From Cryptomeria japonica (taxonomy: Eukaryota > Streptophyta > Pinopsida > Cupressales > Cupressaceae), in contig NC_081414.1 of assembly GCF_030272615.1 (NCBI RefSeq), forward strand, positions 910,477,009 to 910,541,008: DNA of 64,000 nt. The letters are read 5' to 3'. Position numbers and translations under genes: made by a program. Numbering within the stretch: position 1 is the first letter of the stretch; each line of letters opens with the position of its first letter. Below are positions 21,342-32,896 of this stretch, one piece after another. The notes under the pieces were generated by a model that was not told the origin of the DNA, did not search any database, and worked only from the letters and a program-made list of their open reading frames with translations.

Positions 21342-24300
21342 AATTAATGTGCGAGCAACACATTGGTTCAAAGAAAATTTGATGTCTAGGAGATACTAGT
21401 TCTGAACTTGATTGATCACGAACCAGATGAAGAGTGAGGTATTCAGCTTGTTTTGAAGCGATGAAATTGAACAGAGTTGATTAAAGCGATATCGATCCCG
21501 AACTTGATTGAACTAGGAATGATAGAGATCAAAGATACCAAAGTTGAACTTGATTGATCAAGAAGCGGATCTTACTGATCTAGAACTTGATTGATCTAGA
21601 CACAGTGAGTGAAGATAAAATTGATCTTTAACTTGATTGATCAAGACACGATGAGCGAAGATAAACTATCCAACTTGATTCGATGTGATGAAACTGAACA
21701 CCTGCTTAGATTGAGTGTGATCAAAGATACTCCTTAAACCTCTGATTGAGTTTAAATGAATAATCAGCTTGATGAAAAGTGATGAAACTGATTAATGTTA
21801 AGAGACTGATTCAGACAAAGACAATATTAGCTTGATATGAAGCGATAAAACTAATATGCGCCTAGAGATCGATTTGATGAAGCTTAGCTGCTTGAAGATT
21901 TGAAAATTTTCTTGACATTTGAAGATGTGAGGTCATAAGGTCATGAGTATGCCCCCTCAGGAGTGAAATCGAAAGATGATGAGGGTACACGATTATAGGC
22001 AAAAAATTTTAGCGATTATAAGTTATTTGAGCACAAAGATTAATGTTGAAGATTAAAATCAGAGTTAATGTGAGAATTCAATTGAGATTTAGTGTTGATT
22101 AATGAGAAATTGAGCGCAAATTGAAGAAGAGAATGAGCAGTTGATGAAAGCGCTAAGTGGTCAACATTGTGAAATTTTGATGGAAGAATTGACGTCAGAT
22201 TTTGATTTCGATCCCGAAAATAGACTTAGGATAGCCAATTTACGAGTTCTTGATTTGATTTCATCGTACTTGTTTTGATTGATTATGAGATGTTGTTCTA
22301 TATGCTTTATTCTATATGTATGCATATCTTATCAGTATAGACGAATGAATGCAAATGGAATATGGGTGTTTATTTTTGTTTCTTTTTATGCAAATAAATG
22401 ATGATGCAAATAAATGAGGAGAATGAGTAACTAGTAATGCAAATGTTTATTTTTCTTCATGCAATAATATGAATGCAAATAAGTATAAAATGAAATGTAT
22501 GGGTCTATATAAGATGCTCATGTATGCAGCTAACATCTCAATACACAAGTACTCGATTAGAGAAACGATGATGAAAAAGAGACCACTTAGCTGAGAAATG
22601 ATGAAGCTTCCAACTCTCATTCAGAAGATAAAGAAATCGGTGTTACCATATCGAAATCACTTTAAATTCAGAAAATGCAAAATGAAATGCAAAATGAGAT
22701 GCAACCTAAACCTAGTCACAGGATTTGAAAAGCTTAATTTTCATCATTGAGCATTTTACAAACATAGTAGGCAGATTAGAGTTCCTTTCTTTTCATGTGC
22801 AATATTAATTATCTTGTCTGCAATGAACCTTTTTTGATCATATCCTTGGATAGATTTCGTAGGGACCTGGATTGCATGATAAAGAAATTCCCTCAAAATA
22901 GACAAAGAAATGATGCGAACCTCCCTGTAGCATACAAATAAGCAGAGTTGAGGTATGTGTGGAGATTTAACCTTAATGTGAAGGCTCTTATCACAGACAC
23001 CCAGCTAATTAGATGTTTCCAGATCATCAGAATCATTCCTACAAGAAGAAAACAAAGAAAATATTATGCCCTCAATCCTTTCTCCTCTTAGTCAAGATAG
23101 ACTTCCTCAAGTTACTCAGAGGGATAATAATTGAAAATAAATATAAAAGACAACACACAAAGAAAATTTCATGCATAGCTCAAACTATTTAGTGATTGTT
23201 TTCAATTTTGTTCTGCTTGTACTCAGTGATAAAACTCTTCAATAGTTAGGAGACAAGTGACTAACTCTGAGTGAATGACCGAGTATCACTGACGTAAAGA
23301 TGACTTGGTTGATACTGCTTAGGACATGTAAATTGATTAGTCGATTACCCTAAGACTAGGACATTGATCAGTTTCAAGCCATGAGGGTTCCAACGTACCA
23401 GGATGTCACAAAAGTAACTCAAAGATATGTACAAGCTAAAGCAAAGATGCAACATTTCAGTACAAGAGATAAGACCACCCTGGACAAAATCCAACAACCA
23501 TACTGATCTATGTCATTGTTTTGATTTGTGTGATCATTGATAGGAATGTCTGGTTTCAAAGAGTAAGTGCCCTGTATAAGACCGATCTGTCTAGTTTTGA
23601 GTGTACCCTTCCTTGTATAAGACATGTTGATGTTTGATAGAGTTTGATGGATTGATTAACAAGACATGTGATAAGTTTGATTGCAAACCTTGAGAGTTTG
23701 TTTGTGATTGATTTGGTTTGATGGATTGTCTATGCTTTCTTGCTTTGATTTTGTCAGTTTGTTTTTGGTTGAGTTTTTGACTTTTTAGGATTTTTTTCAG
23801 GACATTTTATGTTTTTTAGGAGTTTGTTCAGGACTTTTTATGATTTTTCAGAGTTTGTTCGGGACATTTTATGTTTTTTAGGAGTTTTTCAGGACATTTT
23901 ATGATTTTTTAGGAGTTTGTTCAGGACATTTTTATATTTTTTAGGAGTTTGTTCAGAAAATTTTATGATTTTTTTAGGATTTTGATGTTTTCTCCTAGTA
24001 TCTAGCAAGGCAAAAGGGATTTTGAGTACATGAATGGATAAGCGAATGATGGTGGATGCTTTCAAGGACTATCTCACAACGTTAATCCAAGCACAGGGTC
24101 TAGATATAGCAATGTAAACCAAGGATTTTAGTGATGTAAAGCAAGGATATAGTGCAACAAAGAAAGGATATAGTGTAATGAAGCCATATGGTCCAAAGAT
24201 GTGGCCATGTCAAGAGGTTTGTGGAAAGAATGTTTTTGCATTTTGTCCATAGTGTTGATCAAGATCAAGGGATAGATTTGGATAGGAGGCAGATATGATA

Positions 24301-24860
24301 AGCAAGATCAAAAGGGAGTAATGAAGGATGTAAGCGAGCAATGGAAAGGAGCTAAAGGGTCTAGATCAAGTGTAATAGATAGGACACATGAAACCAGTAA
24401 AGATCCTTAACCTTGTCAAGATCAAAGGTGGAAAAGGGATATGAACGTAGATAGAGCAGATGAGGGATAATGGAGGATGAAGGATAATGGAGGAAGAAGG
24501 ATAATAGATGGATGTACATGGATAAAAATTTCCCCCAGTGTAAAGTGCAAAAGGATAATGGACTACACATGACGCCTGTTTGCCAGGTTTTCATCATGGT
24601 ACTTGCCCAAGGCGCCACAAGAAGTGGTTTTCACACAAGGACGAATTTATTTCTCTTTACTTTTCTTTCTGATTTTTTTTTCACCTTTTCATCATTTTTT
24701 TTTTTGGAAGATAATGGAGGCATGACATGGGATGGAAGAAGGACCCCAACGTCTTGCTGCTTTGGATGGTACCCTTAGAATATGAGTTTCAATAGAACAT
24801 GGCTATGAAGGTATGCTCAAAGATGTTGGCAGGATAATGAAATGAAACTAGGGCAAGGAT
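21342..24860 (-). other. Non-coding 3' region of interior 1
   Basis: There is no recognisable gene. The plus strand shows many diverged repeats of AACTTGATTGATC with GAAGCGATGAAA around 21400-21900. A tandem array of TTCAGGACATTTTATGATTT with TTAGGAGTTTG lies at 23799-23990. The region is homologous to 39723-43200 of interior 2. It is the spacer between gag and the polypurine tract, of the kind that fills LARD-type elements. Confidence 0.7.
23799..23990 (+). repeat. Tandem repeat, about 36-base unit
   Basis: Five to six copies of CAGGACATTTTATGATTTTT followed by TAGGAGTTTGTT, varying in length. A related array is at 42127-42280 in interior 2. Confidence 0.8.
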
Positions 24861-25570
24861 TTATGCAAAGGATTGGATAAGAGGGATGGAAGGGTGAAAA
24901 AGAGGTGTTGGATAATGGATGGGATGTTGGAAGAATTGTGTATGGCTAGATGAAAATGTTGGAAAGATCAACATTGGCACACATCTTGAGGGATGGTGGA
25001 CATATGGAAGAAAAGTGAATCTCATATTTTGAGATTTGGATGGAGGAAAGGTTACAGATTTTGGGGCATAAGAACCCAAAATGGATGAAAGAGGTGATGG
25101 AGGAATAGACTCGGAAGGTTTGGATGGAGGAACAACAATTTTGGATGCCAATTTTGATTTTTCTTTAGACTGTTGTGCTTCAAGCAGTCGCTTAGGGATC
25201 CACATGGTTTTTATTTTTCATGCTTTTGTAGTTCCTTAGAGCGCATTGCTTGTACAAGTTCCTTAGGAACCCATATAACTTTTGACTTTTCTTCTTTCTT
25301 TGTGGGCCTTTGTGGCATTTTGTATTTTTCTTTTTCTTTTTGGATCATATTTTTCTTTGTTTTGATATGTCGATTAGATGGGACATGTTGATCCTTGAAT
25401 ACATGTGGATTGCATGATTTATGACTTTTATGCTTGGCATCCAAATTGCTTGGAGGGAGATGCGTGGATAGATAGGAATTCTATGAAGGTCTTTTAGATG
25501 GATGGAAGGTACTCGAAGATGTGTGCCTTTGTTGATCTTGCATAAGGGATGGAGGGATATAGGGACCTAG
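24861..25570 (-). pseudogene. Gag-like gene of interior 1, C-terminal part
   Basis: On the minus strand, two open stretches (25444-25211 and 25205-24861) separated by a stop match the C-terminal part of the gag-like protein of interior 2 (43740-43210). Both contain SNLDAxHKSHKS-like and PHVFKDQHVPSNR strings and a Lys/Glu-rich segment, then a Pro/Ser-rich end. This half is separated from the N-terminal half at 34978-36539 by CACTA-1. Confidence 0.75.
25568..25570. repeat. CACTA-1 target duplication, left (TAG)
   Basis: TAG precedes CACTA and is repeated after TAGTG at 34975-34977. The empty site is seen in interior 2 (GGGACCTAGAATGGATGG near 43830), which has TAG once. Confidence 0.9.
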
Positions 25571-25605
25571 CACTAATACATTTGGCCTAAAATTCTGACG
25601 GAGGT
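25571..25605 (+). repeat. CACTA-1 left terminal inverted repeat
   Basis: It begins CACTAATACATTTGGCCTAA and is nearly identical to the start of the second CACTA element at 62582. Similarity of the two elements continues for about 200 bases. Confidence 0.9.
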
Positions 25606-26800
25606 TTTCAACGGAGAAGGTATATTGTGATCAAATTTGATTTTTTAAAGAAAAAATGCCTGATTTTGTTAGAATTTTGACGAAATTCAACATTTGGTTT
25701 CGACAGAGAAGGAATTGGCAATGACATTTTGTTTTTTTAAAGAAAAAGTGCCCGTGTTTGTCGTAATTCCAATGACCACGTGCATTACTTAAAAAAAAGA
25801 AGAAAAGACCAAGTCATTTCATAAATCCCGCGTCTTCGTCCGGTCGACCTCTGCCATTACTTCGTCCCGCCTCTAGCATTACAAAATCCCACCCATGCAG
25901 GGAACCGACTGTGGAATGAAGTGGTGCTGCAGGAGTAGCTATACCAAGATACCAGGCGATGAGAAACTTTCCAGCTTCATGGTAGGAATTTTGTTATGTT
26001 TTTGTTTTTGTGTTTTGTTAGGAATTTTCAAGTCTGGGCATTATTTAATGTAATAAGGGCATGTTTTGGCCCATTTGTAAGCTGTTTGGCATTTTGTTAG
26101 GGGTGTATGGGTTTAGGATTTAAACCAATAATGAGGGAGAACAATCCAGTGGGGTAACAAAATAGAATTAAGTGGGGTTCCCTAAGAGCCTCCCTCCCTT
26201 CAACTGAACTGTTGAGAACCTAACTTCCTCAACCAGGAGTGAACTACCTCCATCCTTTGGACCGACTTCAATCCCTCTTCCCCGGGATGAAGCTTAACAA
26301 ATGTAGATCGACCCTCTGACCAGAAAAAAATTAGATGGGCCCCGACATAACCCCTCTCTCCATTTATCATTGTTCTCGCAAACATGACAATAGAAGCGAC
26401 CGACGTCCATTCAGCTAATAAACCATTGATCAATTGATCATTTTTTCACAGACATGATTAGTGAAGTGATCGAAATCAATGACCCTAACGTACACCGCAC
26501 ATTGAATGAAGGTTATCTTGGAATCTGAAGTAGTGAAGGTGAGACTCCATCTGGAACGGGTAACCCTTGCAAGGATAGGTGTTAGTTGTTCCTCACTGCT
26601 TCCCTTCGTCCGACAGAGGCAACAAAGAAAGCAACCTCGGTGATAGATCCATCTCATGATCCTATGGGCAACTACTACTATAATTTTCCTTCACTGCTCT
26701 ATGCTCTGATATCTGCTACTACTCAAATTGTACATATTCACCTCAATTTTTTTGTCGAGTGCTATTTTTTGTCGGTGTTTTGGAAGGGAGCATAAGTGTA
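25606..26800 (+). other. CACTA-1 left subterminal and flank, no recognised gene
   Basis: The first 200 bases hold diverged repeats of TTTCGACAGAGAAGG and GTCGTAATTCCAATGAC. The rest (about 25810-26800) has fairly balanced base composition and small open frames on the minus strand (26657-26200) that look exon-like but match nothing I recognise. A captured host fragment is possible. Confidence 0.45.
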
Positions 26801-28160
26801 CTATTAGGAAGGTGGTATAAAATGGTGAAAGATGATAAGATAGGGAGTTAAGTGATGAAGGATGTAATGGTGAAAGAGTAAGTTAGGATATGTTAGGGGT
26901 TTGGAAGGTAGGAAAGTGAATGGGGGGAGATAAATTAAGGATGTGAAGGATGGAATGGGTTTAGGTAGGTGAAGTAAAAGTAAGTGTGTATGAGGTTAAG
27001 GTTTAGGATAGGATGTAGGAAAGTGGAGGAGGTTAAGATAGGGGATATGAAAGGTAGATGGAAGGTAATAATGATAGGAAGTGAGGTAAAGGTTATGAGG
27101 TGTGGGTTAGAAAATAGGGTGTAGGAAATGGAAGGAAGGGTCATATCACTTTGAGAGTTTTCACCAAGATGAGTAGCCCGAGCATGGACCTCAAATCTTA
27201 CAAGCCATGAGGATCCACTTGTAGTAGAGAAGCATATACTTGCATCTTGGGAGCTTATTAGGAGTTTGCCTTGAATTTGGGAAATACACATAGAGGTGAT
27301 AGAATATTGATCAATACACATTACCTAGCCTCATCATGCATAAATACAAGAGGTATAGACTATAGCAAGCACATATCATGAGCCAAAGGATCATATTCGA
27401 GAGTTGCTTCATCTCCAATCCTCTACATTTTTAAGATCCACAAATGGGGTTGAGGTTATGTCTTGGTTACTTAGTTAAGTCTCTCATTTTAGGTATGAGA
27501 GACTATAGGGCTATCAAGCTAGGCCTTCTATGAATCAACAACCTTTTAGAGGAGAATCTAGTGTTTTTAGTAATTAGGATCTTCTAATTATGGTGGGGCC
27601 TAGCCAACATAGGGTTATATGAGAGGCACATGTTATGTATATGTTAGTATCACACAAAGAGTGCCCGCAAGGTTTTAGAGTAGGTGGATACCATCCTAGG
27701 ATGTCAAAGTAGATAGTTGATATGTAGGTCTTTACCCTCCCAACCACTCAACATATAGCACCATGTGTCCTTACCCTCCCAAACACACAAAGGTCAAAGG
27801 AAGATTCACTCCTGCAACACTCACTTTTTGTGACAGTCTCAAGCACTTAGGACAATCACTCCTTTCATGGCCATTCTTCTTCACACAACACTCTCTAACA
27901 ATTACAATGATAGTGTACCTCCTTAAACATTCCACCAAAACCTAACTCAATACCAAGCTCTTTCCCAATCTCGCTAATGGACTAATTAACTCAACTCACT
28001 ATGAAATTGTGACGGTCAATGCAAGGTTTAGGACAGTAGTAATTAGGATCTTCTAATTATTGTGGGGCCTAGCCAACATAGGGTTAAGTTCAATAGTGAT
28101 TTCTCCTTCAATTCTTGATGAATGCTTCATTGCCTGTTCACTTGGAATTGAATTGATCTT
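26801..28160. other. CACTA-1 interior, no recognised gene
   Basis: It has a purine-rich plus strand (26801-27130), then unique-looking sequence. A 49-base direct repeat (27569-27617 and 28038-28086, core TTAGGATCTTCTAATTAT then GTGGGGCCTAGCCAACATAG) flanks about 420 bases. A minus-strand frame at 27321-26935 is Pro/Ser/Phe-rich from the pyrimidine bias and is probably not a gene. Confidence 0.5.
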
Positions 28161-28164
28161 ATAA

Positions 28165-28385
28165 TTAAGAAATGAACTGTTTGGTCAGATGCCTCAAAGA
28201 AATGTGGTCTAATGAAATGCTATGATTGCAGGATATGCACAAACAATGTTTGTTGAAATGGATTTACAAAATTCCAATAAAATCTGATCAGTGGGTATAA
28301 AGTCGGACCCTCCAACGACCAAAGCCTTTACCCTCTACAAAATTTTCCAGCATTCTTCCAGTCTGTGCGAAAATGAGAGCTTGAC
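28165..28385 (+). pseudogene. PPR gene fragment, plus strand (captured)
   Basis: The plus strand encodes MPQRNVV, a stop, then WNAMIAGYAQ, and further on FSSILPVCAKM. These are canonical phrases of PLS-class pentatricopeptide repeat proteins, which bind organellar RNA. The frames are broken and only one or two repeats remain. It lies in inverted orientation to the larger PPR fragment at 30005-30430. Confidence 0.65.
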
Positions 28386-30004
28386 AACATTCTTTCACTT
28401 TTAGCGAGCTAAATTTTTCAAAAATTTTATCTCTAGATTTAATATTTTTTTTCTTGCATGAATCTATTAATTTTGAGATAACAAATCTTGCCTTCATGAA
28501 TTGATCCTAGTTTATCCCTTTAACCTTGATTAATTTATTTAGAGTGTTTAGTTCCATTTTAATCCTTTCTTTTACAATTAAATATTATTAAAATTTTTTA
28601 TTATTGTTCCAAATTTTGTGGATATTTAGGACTACAAAATTTTTACTAGACCACGCATCTTGGTACTTCTTAATTTTAGAAGCTCACTCCTCTAATGTTT
28701 GATAAGATAGATATGAATGATTGACCTTAAACTACATGTTTTTAAAGATGAAGGTGCATTCGGGGTTTAGATGATCTTCCATGACCAAGTCAAAGGAAAG
28801 TGATATAAACCTATTTTAAAAATTATATTATCATTATACTCAAGCCATTTGGAAAATATAAAAAAATATATCCAATCTCTTAACTATTTTTCTCAAACCT
28901 AGCATTTTGTTTGCCCATGTGAGTGCTACATTCCTAGAAATAATAAATAATGAGTGTATTCATGTAGATTAATAAATTAAAATCAATTTGTGATAGTAAA
29001 CATTCACATAGCATGCATAATTTATTTATTTATGATGGACTTTTAAATGTAATAAATTATCTCCTATAGTTATCTCCTAAAGGTGGGGCAATTAGGTCCA
29101 TATATGATGAAAATCAAAATAAATAGTTTGAAGATAATATTAGTTACCTAAAGGATATTCCACATGATTATTTGGTATATCATAACTATTTTAACAAATT
29201 TTGAAACCATTAGAGGTACCTTTTTCTTCTGTAGATGAGGCATTCATTCATGTTGAAGTTGTGATAGCTTATTTGCCTCTTTATAGACAACAAATTATCC
29301 ATACGAATTATCATATATACTTGTAACCTCCATCCCAAACCACCTATTTCACTCTTCTTCCTTTGTGTACCTCTTTTATTCTTCCGTTACCTCTTTGCTT
29401 ACCTAAATTCAATCCAAAACGTAGTGTATATAGCATTTAAAAAAAACCATATTTGATTAATATTATCCACAACATATCAAAAAGACAAATACCACACTTA
29501 CTGTGTCATCAACCAAAAATAATTTACTTATATATTCAAAGAGTTCAATAATGGAGAAACATCCATGCGGTGCTCTACACATGTCCTCAAAGGTTCAAGA
29601 AATACTTATCCTCTATTGGTCAAAACTTTAAATCACTTTCCATGCATGAAAATAATTGCAACCATACACAATTTCCACCCAATAGATTCTCTCAAACTAG
29701 TTTACTATCTTAACATAGGGTCAAGGAAAAGCGGGCCAAAATAGGAATCCAAGTGTCTTAAAAGCCTTCAAGACCATAGAGGTGAGGATTGAATTTCTTT
29801 CTTTAGTGGTATCTTTCTCTAGATTGATTAGTTGGGGATTCTATTAGGACCTTTTCCTAATTAAAAAAAAAATATAAAGATTACATCCCTAAATATTGCA
29901 TTCATAATAGAATAAATTTCTGCAATATTGAGCCTAAATTCATAATAGATTTATAGTGATGAATAAAGAAATATTTAAGATTCTCAAAAATTTTATGTTT
30001 TCTT
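28386..30004. other. CACTA-1 interior, AT-rich, nothing recognised
   Basis: AT-rich, no long frames and no repeats beyond simple A/T runs. It could be intron or intergenic sequence captured with the PPR pieces. Confidence 0.4.
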
Positions 30005-30430
30005 TCTCCCAACTGTCATTGGATATTGGGTGATCTTTGAGGCATTATGTCAAACAGTTCATGTGCCTTATCTAAGCTTACACATTTTGCATGCATGTGT
30101 ACCTGCGCAGTTGCACTACAACATCTATACACACTAATCACATTTGGTTGGAAGTTTCTAAATCCATTTCAAACACATTTTGTGCATATCTTGCAATCAT
30201 AGCATTCCATTAGATTGCGTTTCTTTGATGCATGTCACCAAACAGTTCATGCGCTTTCATGTCTATACTTCCACATTTTCCAAACATGTCAAATAGAGCA
30301 TTTCCAACTGTAAGCATATGATATTAATTGCCCTTACCTTCTACTTTGATGGAAGCCCATACTCTATTCCAAAGCTCCCATTTTGGCACAGGTAGAGAGT
30401 ACGTTGGCAAATAAAACTAATCAAAATGGA
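30005..30430 (-). pseudogene. PPR gene fragment, minus strand (captured)
   Basis: The minus strand encodes, in pieces, CAKMGALE, ALFDMFGKCGSIDMKAHELF, WNAMIARYAQN after a stop, and MHAKCVSLDKAHELFDIM. These are consecutive PLS-type PPR units. The series is the same as in the open PPR fragment of the second CACTA element at 63042-63725. Frameshifts and stops prevent any product. Confidence 0.75.
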
Positions 30431-30978
30431 AATCTATTTGTTGCATTGACTACATTGTGAGGACGGTTATGTATTTCATCGACATCATAAAGTAGGAAAG
30501 GACATGAGAATATCTCCTCAGGGAGGTATTCTATGACAACTGCGAGGTAGATGAGAGTTTCTTATGTCATTTGCTTTGTTTTATGTAGTCAAACGTGGGA
30601 ACACTGTTTGAATTCAAATGCTAACGGTGATTGTCTTTTTAACAGAAACAGACGGGAAGGGACGTCAAGGGAAGGAGTGGGCCCACAGCACACCTAAGCA
30701 GTCAAAGCTTAGTGTGTGTTGTTTAAGGCTTCCCCCTTAAGACATCGTAATTGATTGGCTCTTCACTCCTAAGACCTTAAAAAGTCTTTAATGGCTTCAT
30801 TGAGTCCTTTGGTCTTCCAAGTGCACGTGCAACAACTTGAATTCTCCTTCAATGCTTGATTGCATGTTCACTTGGAATTGAATTGATTTTATAATTAAGA
30901 GATCACTTGAATTGTAGGTAGACCCCTTCAAATGATAGGTTAGGCTTCCTTTTATACCTAATATTTGTCTTGAAATCA
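30431..30978. other. CACTA-1 interior between PPR and DRM pieces
   Basis: No frame is recognised. The stretch 30840-30978 (core GTTCACTTGGAATTGAATTG) recurs at 31620-31768, and in shorter form at 28093-28170, as direct repeats. The first two repeats each lead into a short DRM palindrome. Confidence 0.6.
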
Positions 30979-31183
30979 TTTTATCCTGATGTCTTTAAAT
31001 TAAAGTACTTTCTCTTCTATCTGGTATTGGTGGAGCAGAGTTTGCATTGCATCGTCCTAGGATACATATTTCTGCAAATACAACACAAGTAAAATGTATC
31101 CCAGGTCGATGCAAAGCAACCTCTACTCCAGAGATCACCAAAAAATAGAGAAAGAACTTTAATTTAATGCCATTAGGATAAAA
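30979..31183. repeat. DRM palindrome P1 (short inverted repeat over motif I)
   Basis: The left arm (30979-31067) is the reverse complement of the right arm (31094-31183) with scattered mismatches, around a 26-base loop. The left arm, plus strand, reads VLSLLSGIGGAEFALHRPRI, and the right arm, minus strand, reads a similar SGVEVALHRPGI. This is the SAM-binding motif I region of a DRM-type cytosine methyltransferase. Confidence 0.85.
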
Positions 31184-31252
31184 GTCTTTAATCAAGACAG
31201 ATAAATGGTATGCAACTAGATCTATTTGGAATGCATTACCCAAACACCACAA
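31095..31252 (-). pseudogene. DRM methyltransferase fragment: motif X to motif I (captured)
   Basis: The minus strand reads LGNAFQIDLVAYHLSVL, then PNGIK, then a decayed SGIGG region and EVALHRPGIH with CVV. In DRM enzymes (the plant de novo methyltransferases of RNA-directed DNA methylation) motif X is followed directly by motif I, the rearranged order that gives the family its name. This segment shows exactly that junction (compare LGNSFQVDTVAYHLSVL of plant DRM2, from memory of the family). It cannot encode an enzyme: catalytic motif IV is absent, and the frame turns into its own complement in the palindrome. Confidence 0.8.
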
Positions 31253-31768
31253 TCAATCAGTCACCTTTGAAAAGAAAGTGGTATGATGAAATATTTAGGC
31301 ATAAAATAGATGAAATGCACTCCATACTACTGCTGCAGAATATTTTGGTTGATGATATTTTTAAAATAGTAAAGGAAGGTGTATGGAACAACCGAATTCT
31401 TATCATTATAAACAATGAATATTTTAAGATCCTTTCATGATGTGTAAGTTGAGAATATTTTATGAAAGGTCCCTAAATGAATCACTTTAAACTGATTTTA
31501 ATATACCTTGAAGTGTGCAATATGGAAGGTTTGTATTCTTAATCTCCTGCCCATTTCTTAATTTAAAAGATGATATCTTTATTAAATATCTCCTCTATTA
31601 AATATCTTTATTAACTTGATTTCTCCTTCAATTCTTGATGAATGCTTGATTGCCTGTTCACTTGGAATTGAATTAATTTTATAATTAAGAGATCACTTGA
31701 ATTGTAGGTAAACCCCTTCAAATGACAGGGTAGGCTTCCTTTTATACCTAATATATGTCTTAAAAGCA
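31253..31768. other. CACTA-1 interior between P1 and P2
   Basis: A plus-strand open frame (31210-31440) looks exon-like (WYDEIFRHKIDEMHS) but I cannot name it. The last 150 bases repeat 30840-30978 and lead into palindrome P2. Confidence 0.4.
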
Positions 31769-31973
31769 TTTTATCCTGATTACTTTAAATTAAAGTACTT
31801 TCTCGTCTATCTGGTATTGGTGGACCAGAGGTTGCATTGCATCGTCCTAGGATACATATTTCCGTAGATACAACACAAGTTAAATGTATCCCAGGTTAAT
31901 GCAATGCAACCTCTGGTCCAGAGATCACCAGAAAATAGAGAAAGAACTTTAATTTAATGCCATCAGGATAAAA
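31769..31973. repeat. DRM palindrome P2 (tandem duplicate of P1)
   Basis: It has the same length and content as P1: left arm plus strand with LSGIGGPEVALHRPRI (SGIGG near 31809-31823), right arm its reverse complement. P1 and P2 lie about 790 bases apart within a duplicated block. Arms in P2 match each other slightly better than in P1 (for example ACCAGAGGTTGCATTGCAT and its complement). Confidence 0.85.
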
Positions 31974-32404
31974 GGCTTTCAAGACAGTTAAAATTTGAGT
32001 TTGATTGTCATCATTTACTTTGCCAAATTCTTCACACGTAACTCCTGAATAAATTTCCTACTCACAAGAATTTTATTAAGTCTCAAATATAGGGAAATAG
32101 AAGGCTTCAAATAGAAAACTTGTACATGCAACTAAATCCATTGACTAATCAAAAGAACAAAATTAAGAAATGGTTTGATCATCTAAGAGATGTTGTAGAC
32201 TTGCAACTCACCAGCTACTTAGTTTTTGCGGGTAAGAATTTTTTTGTCTGGGTTATGGTTGTGGTGTTTATAGGGAGACATTTACAAATTTATATCTATT
32301 TTCACTATTTAATGGTTTATGGGTTTGTAATGGTAATTTAATGTTCTTTCATATTTTTTGTATATATTCTTTATAATAGCCTATTATATTGATTTGTTCT
32401 ATTA
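31974..32404. other. CACTA-1 interior between P2 and P3
   Basis: No recognised gene. A plus-strand frame (32120-32341) starts with basic residues (NKIKKWFDHLRDVVDLQL) and then becomes hydrophobic. It might be exon plus intron of a captured gene, but I cannot identify it. Confidence 0.35.
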
Positions 32405-32896
32405 TGGATAATGGTGTGGGTCAGACGGCTTTGCCATTGGTGCATGAAAGCATTGAACGAGTTCTACTTTTAAAAATTACCTGAAATTTTTTTAATTTAT
32501 TGGATTAAGTGTTATTTGCAAAAAATGATTATCAATGATGTTTCCTTTCTCCAAGTATTTTCTAGGATCTTTCCGTCAGATAATATGTAACATCGAATGA
32601 CTAAATCTTTTCATTACAAATGCTTATTTTATTTAATTATTATCTGAGCGAGAATTAAAATTTATATCTATACGGAAGCAGAACATACAAGCTGAAGAGT
32701 CATGCGCAAGCAAATTTCCTAAAAGAAAGCAAGCAAACATTATCTTGAATGACATGGAAACAAGCTCATCAACTGCCTAGAAGAGAGCAATTGGAGAATG
32801 GCAGAGGAAAGTGTTTAAGGGTGATAAATAGATAGAGAGTATGCAATACAAACAAACAATGGCTAGAGTGTGTGATGTGACTTCTCTAATTTATGT

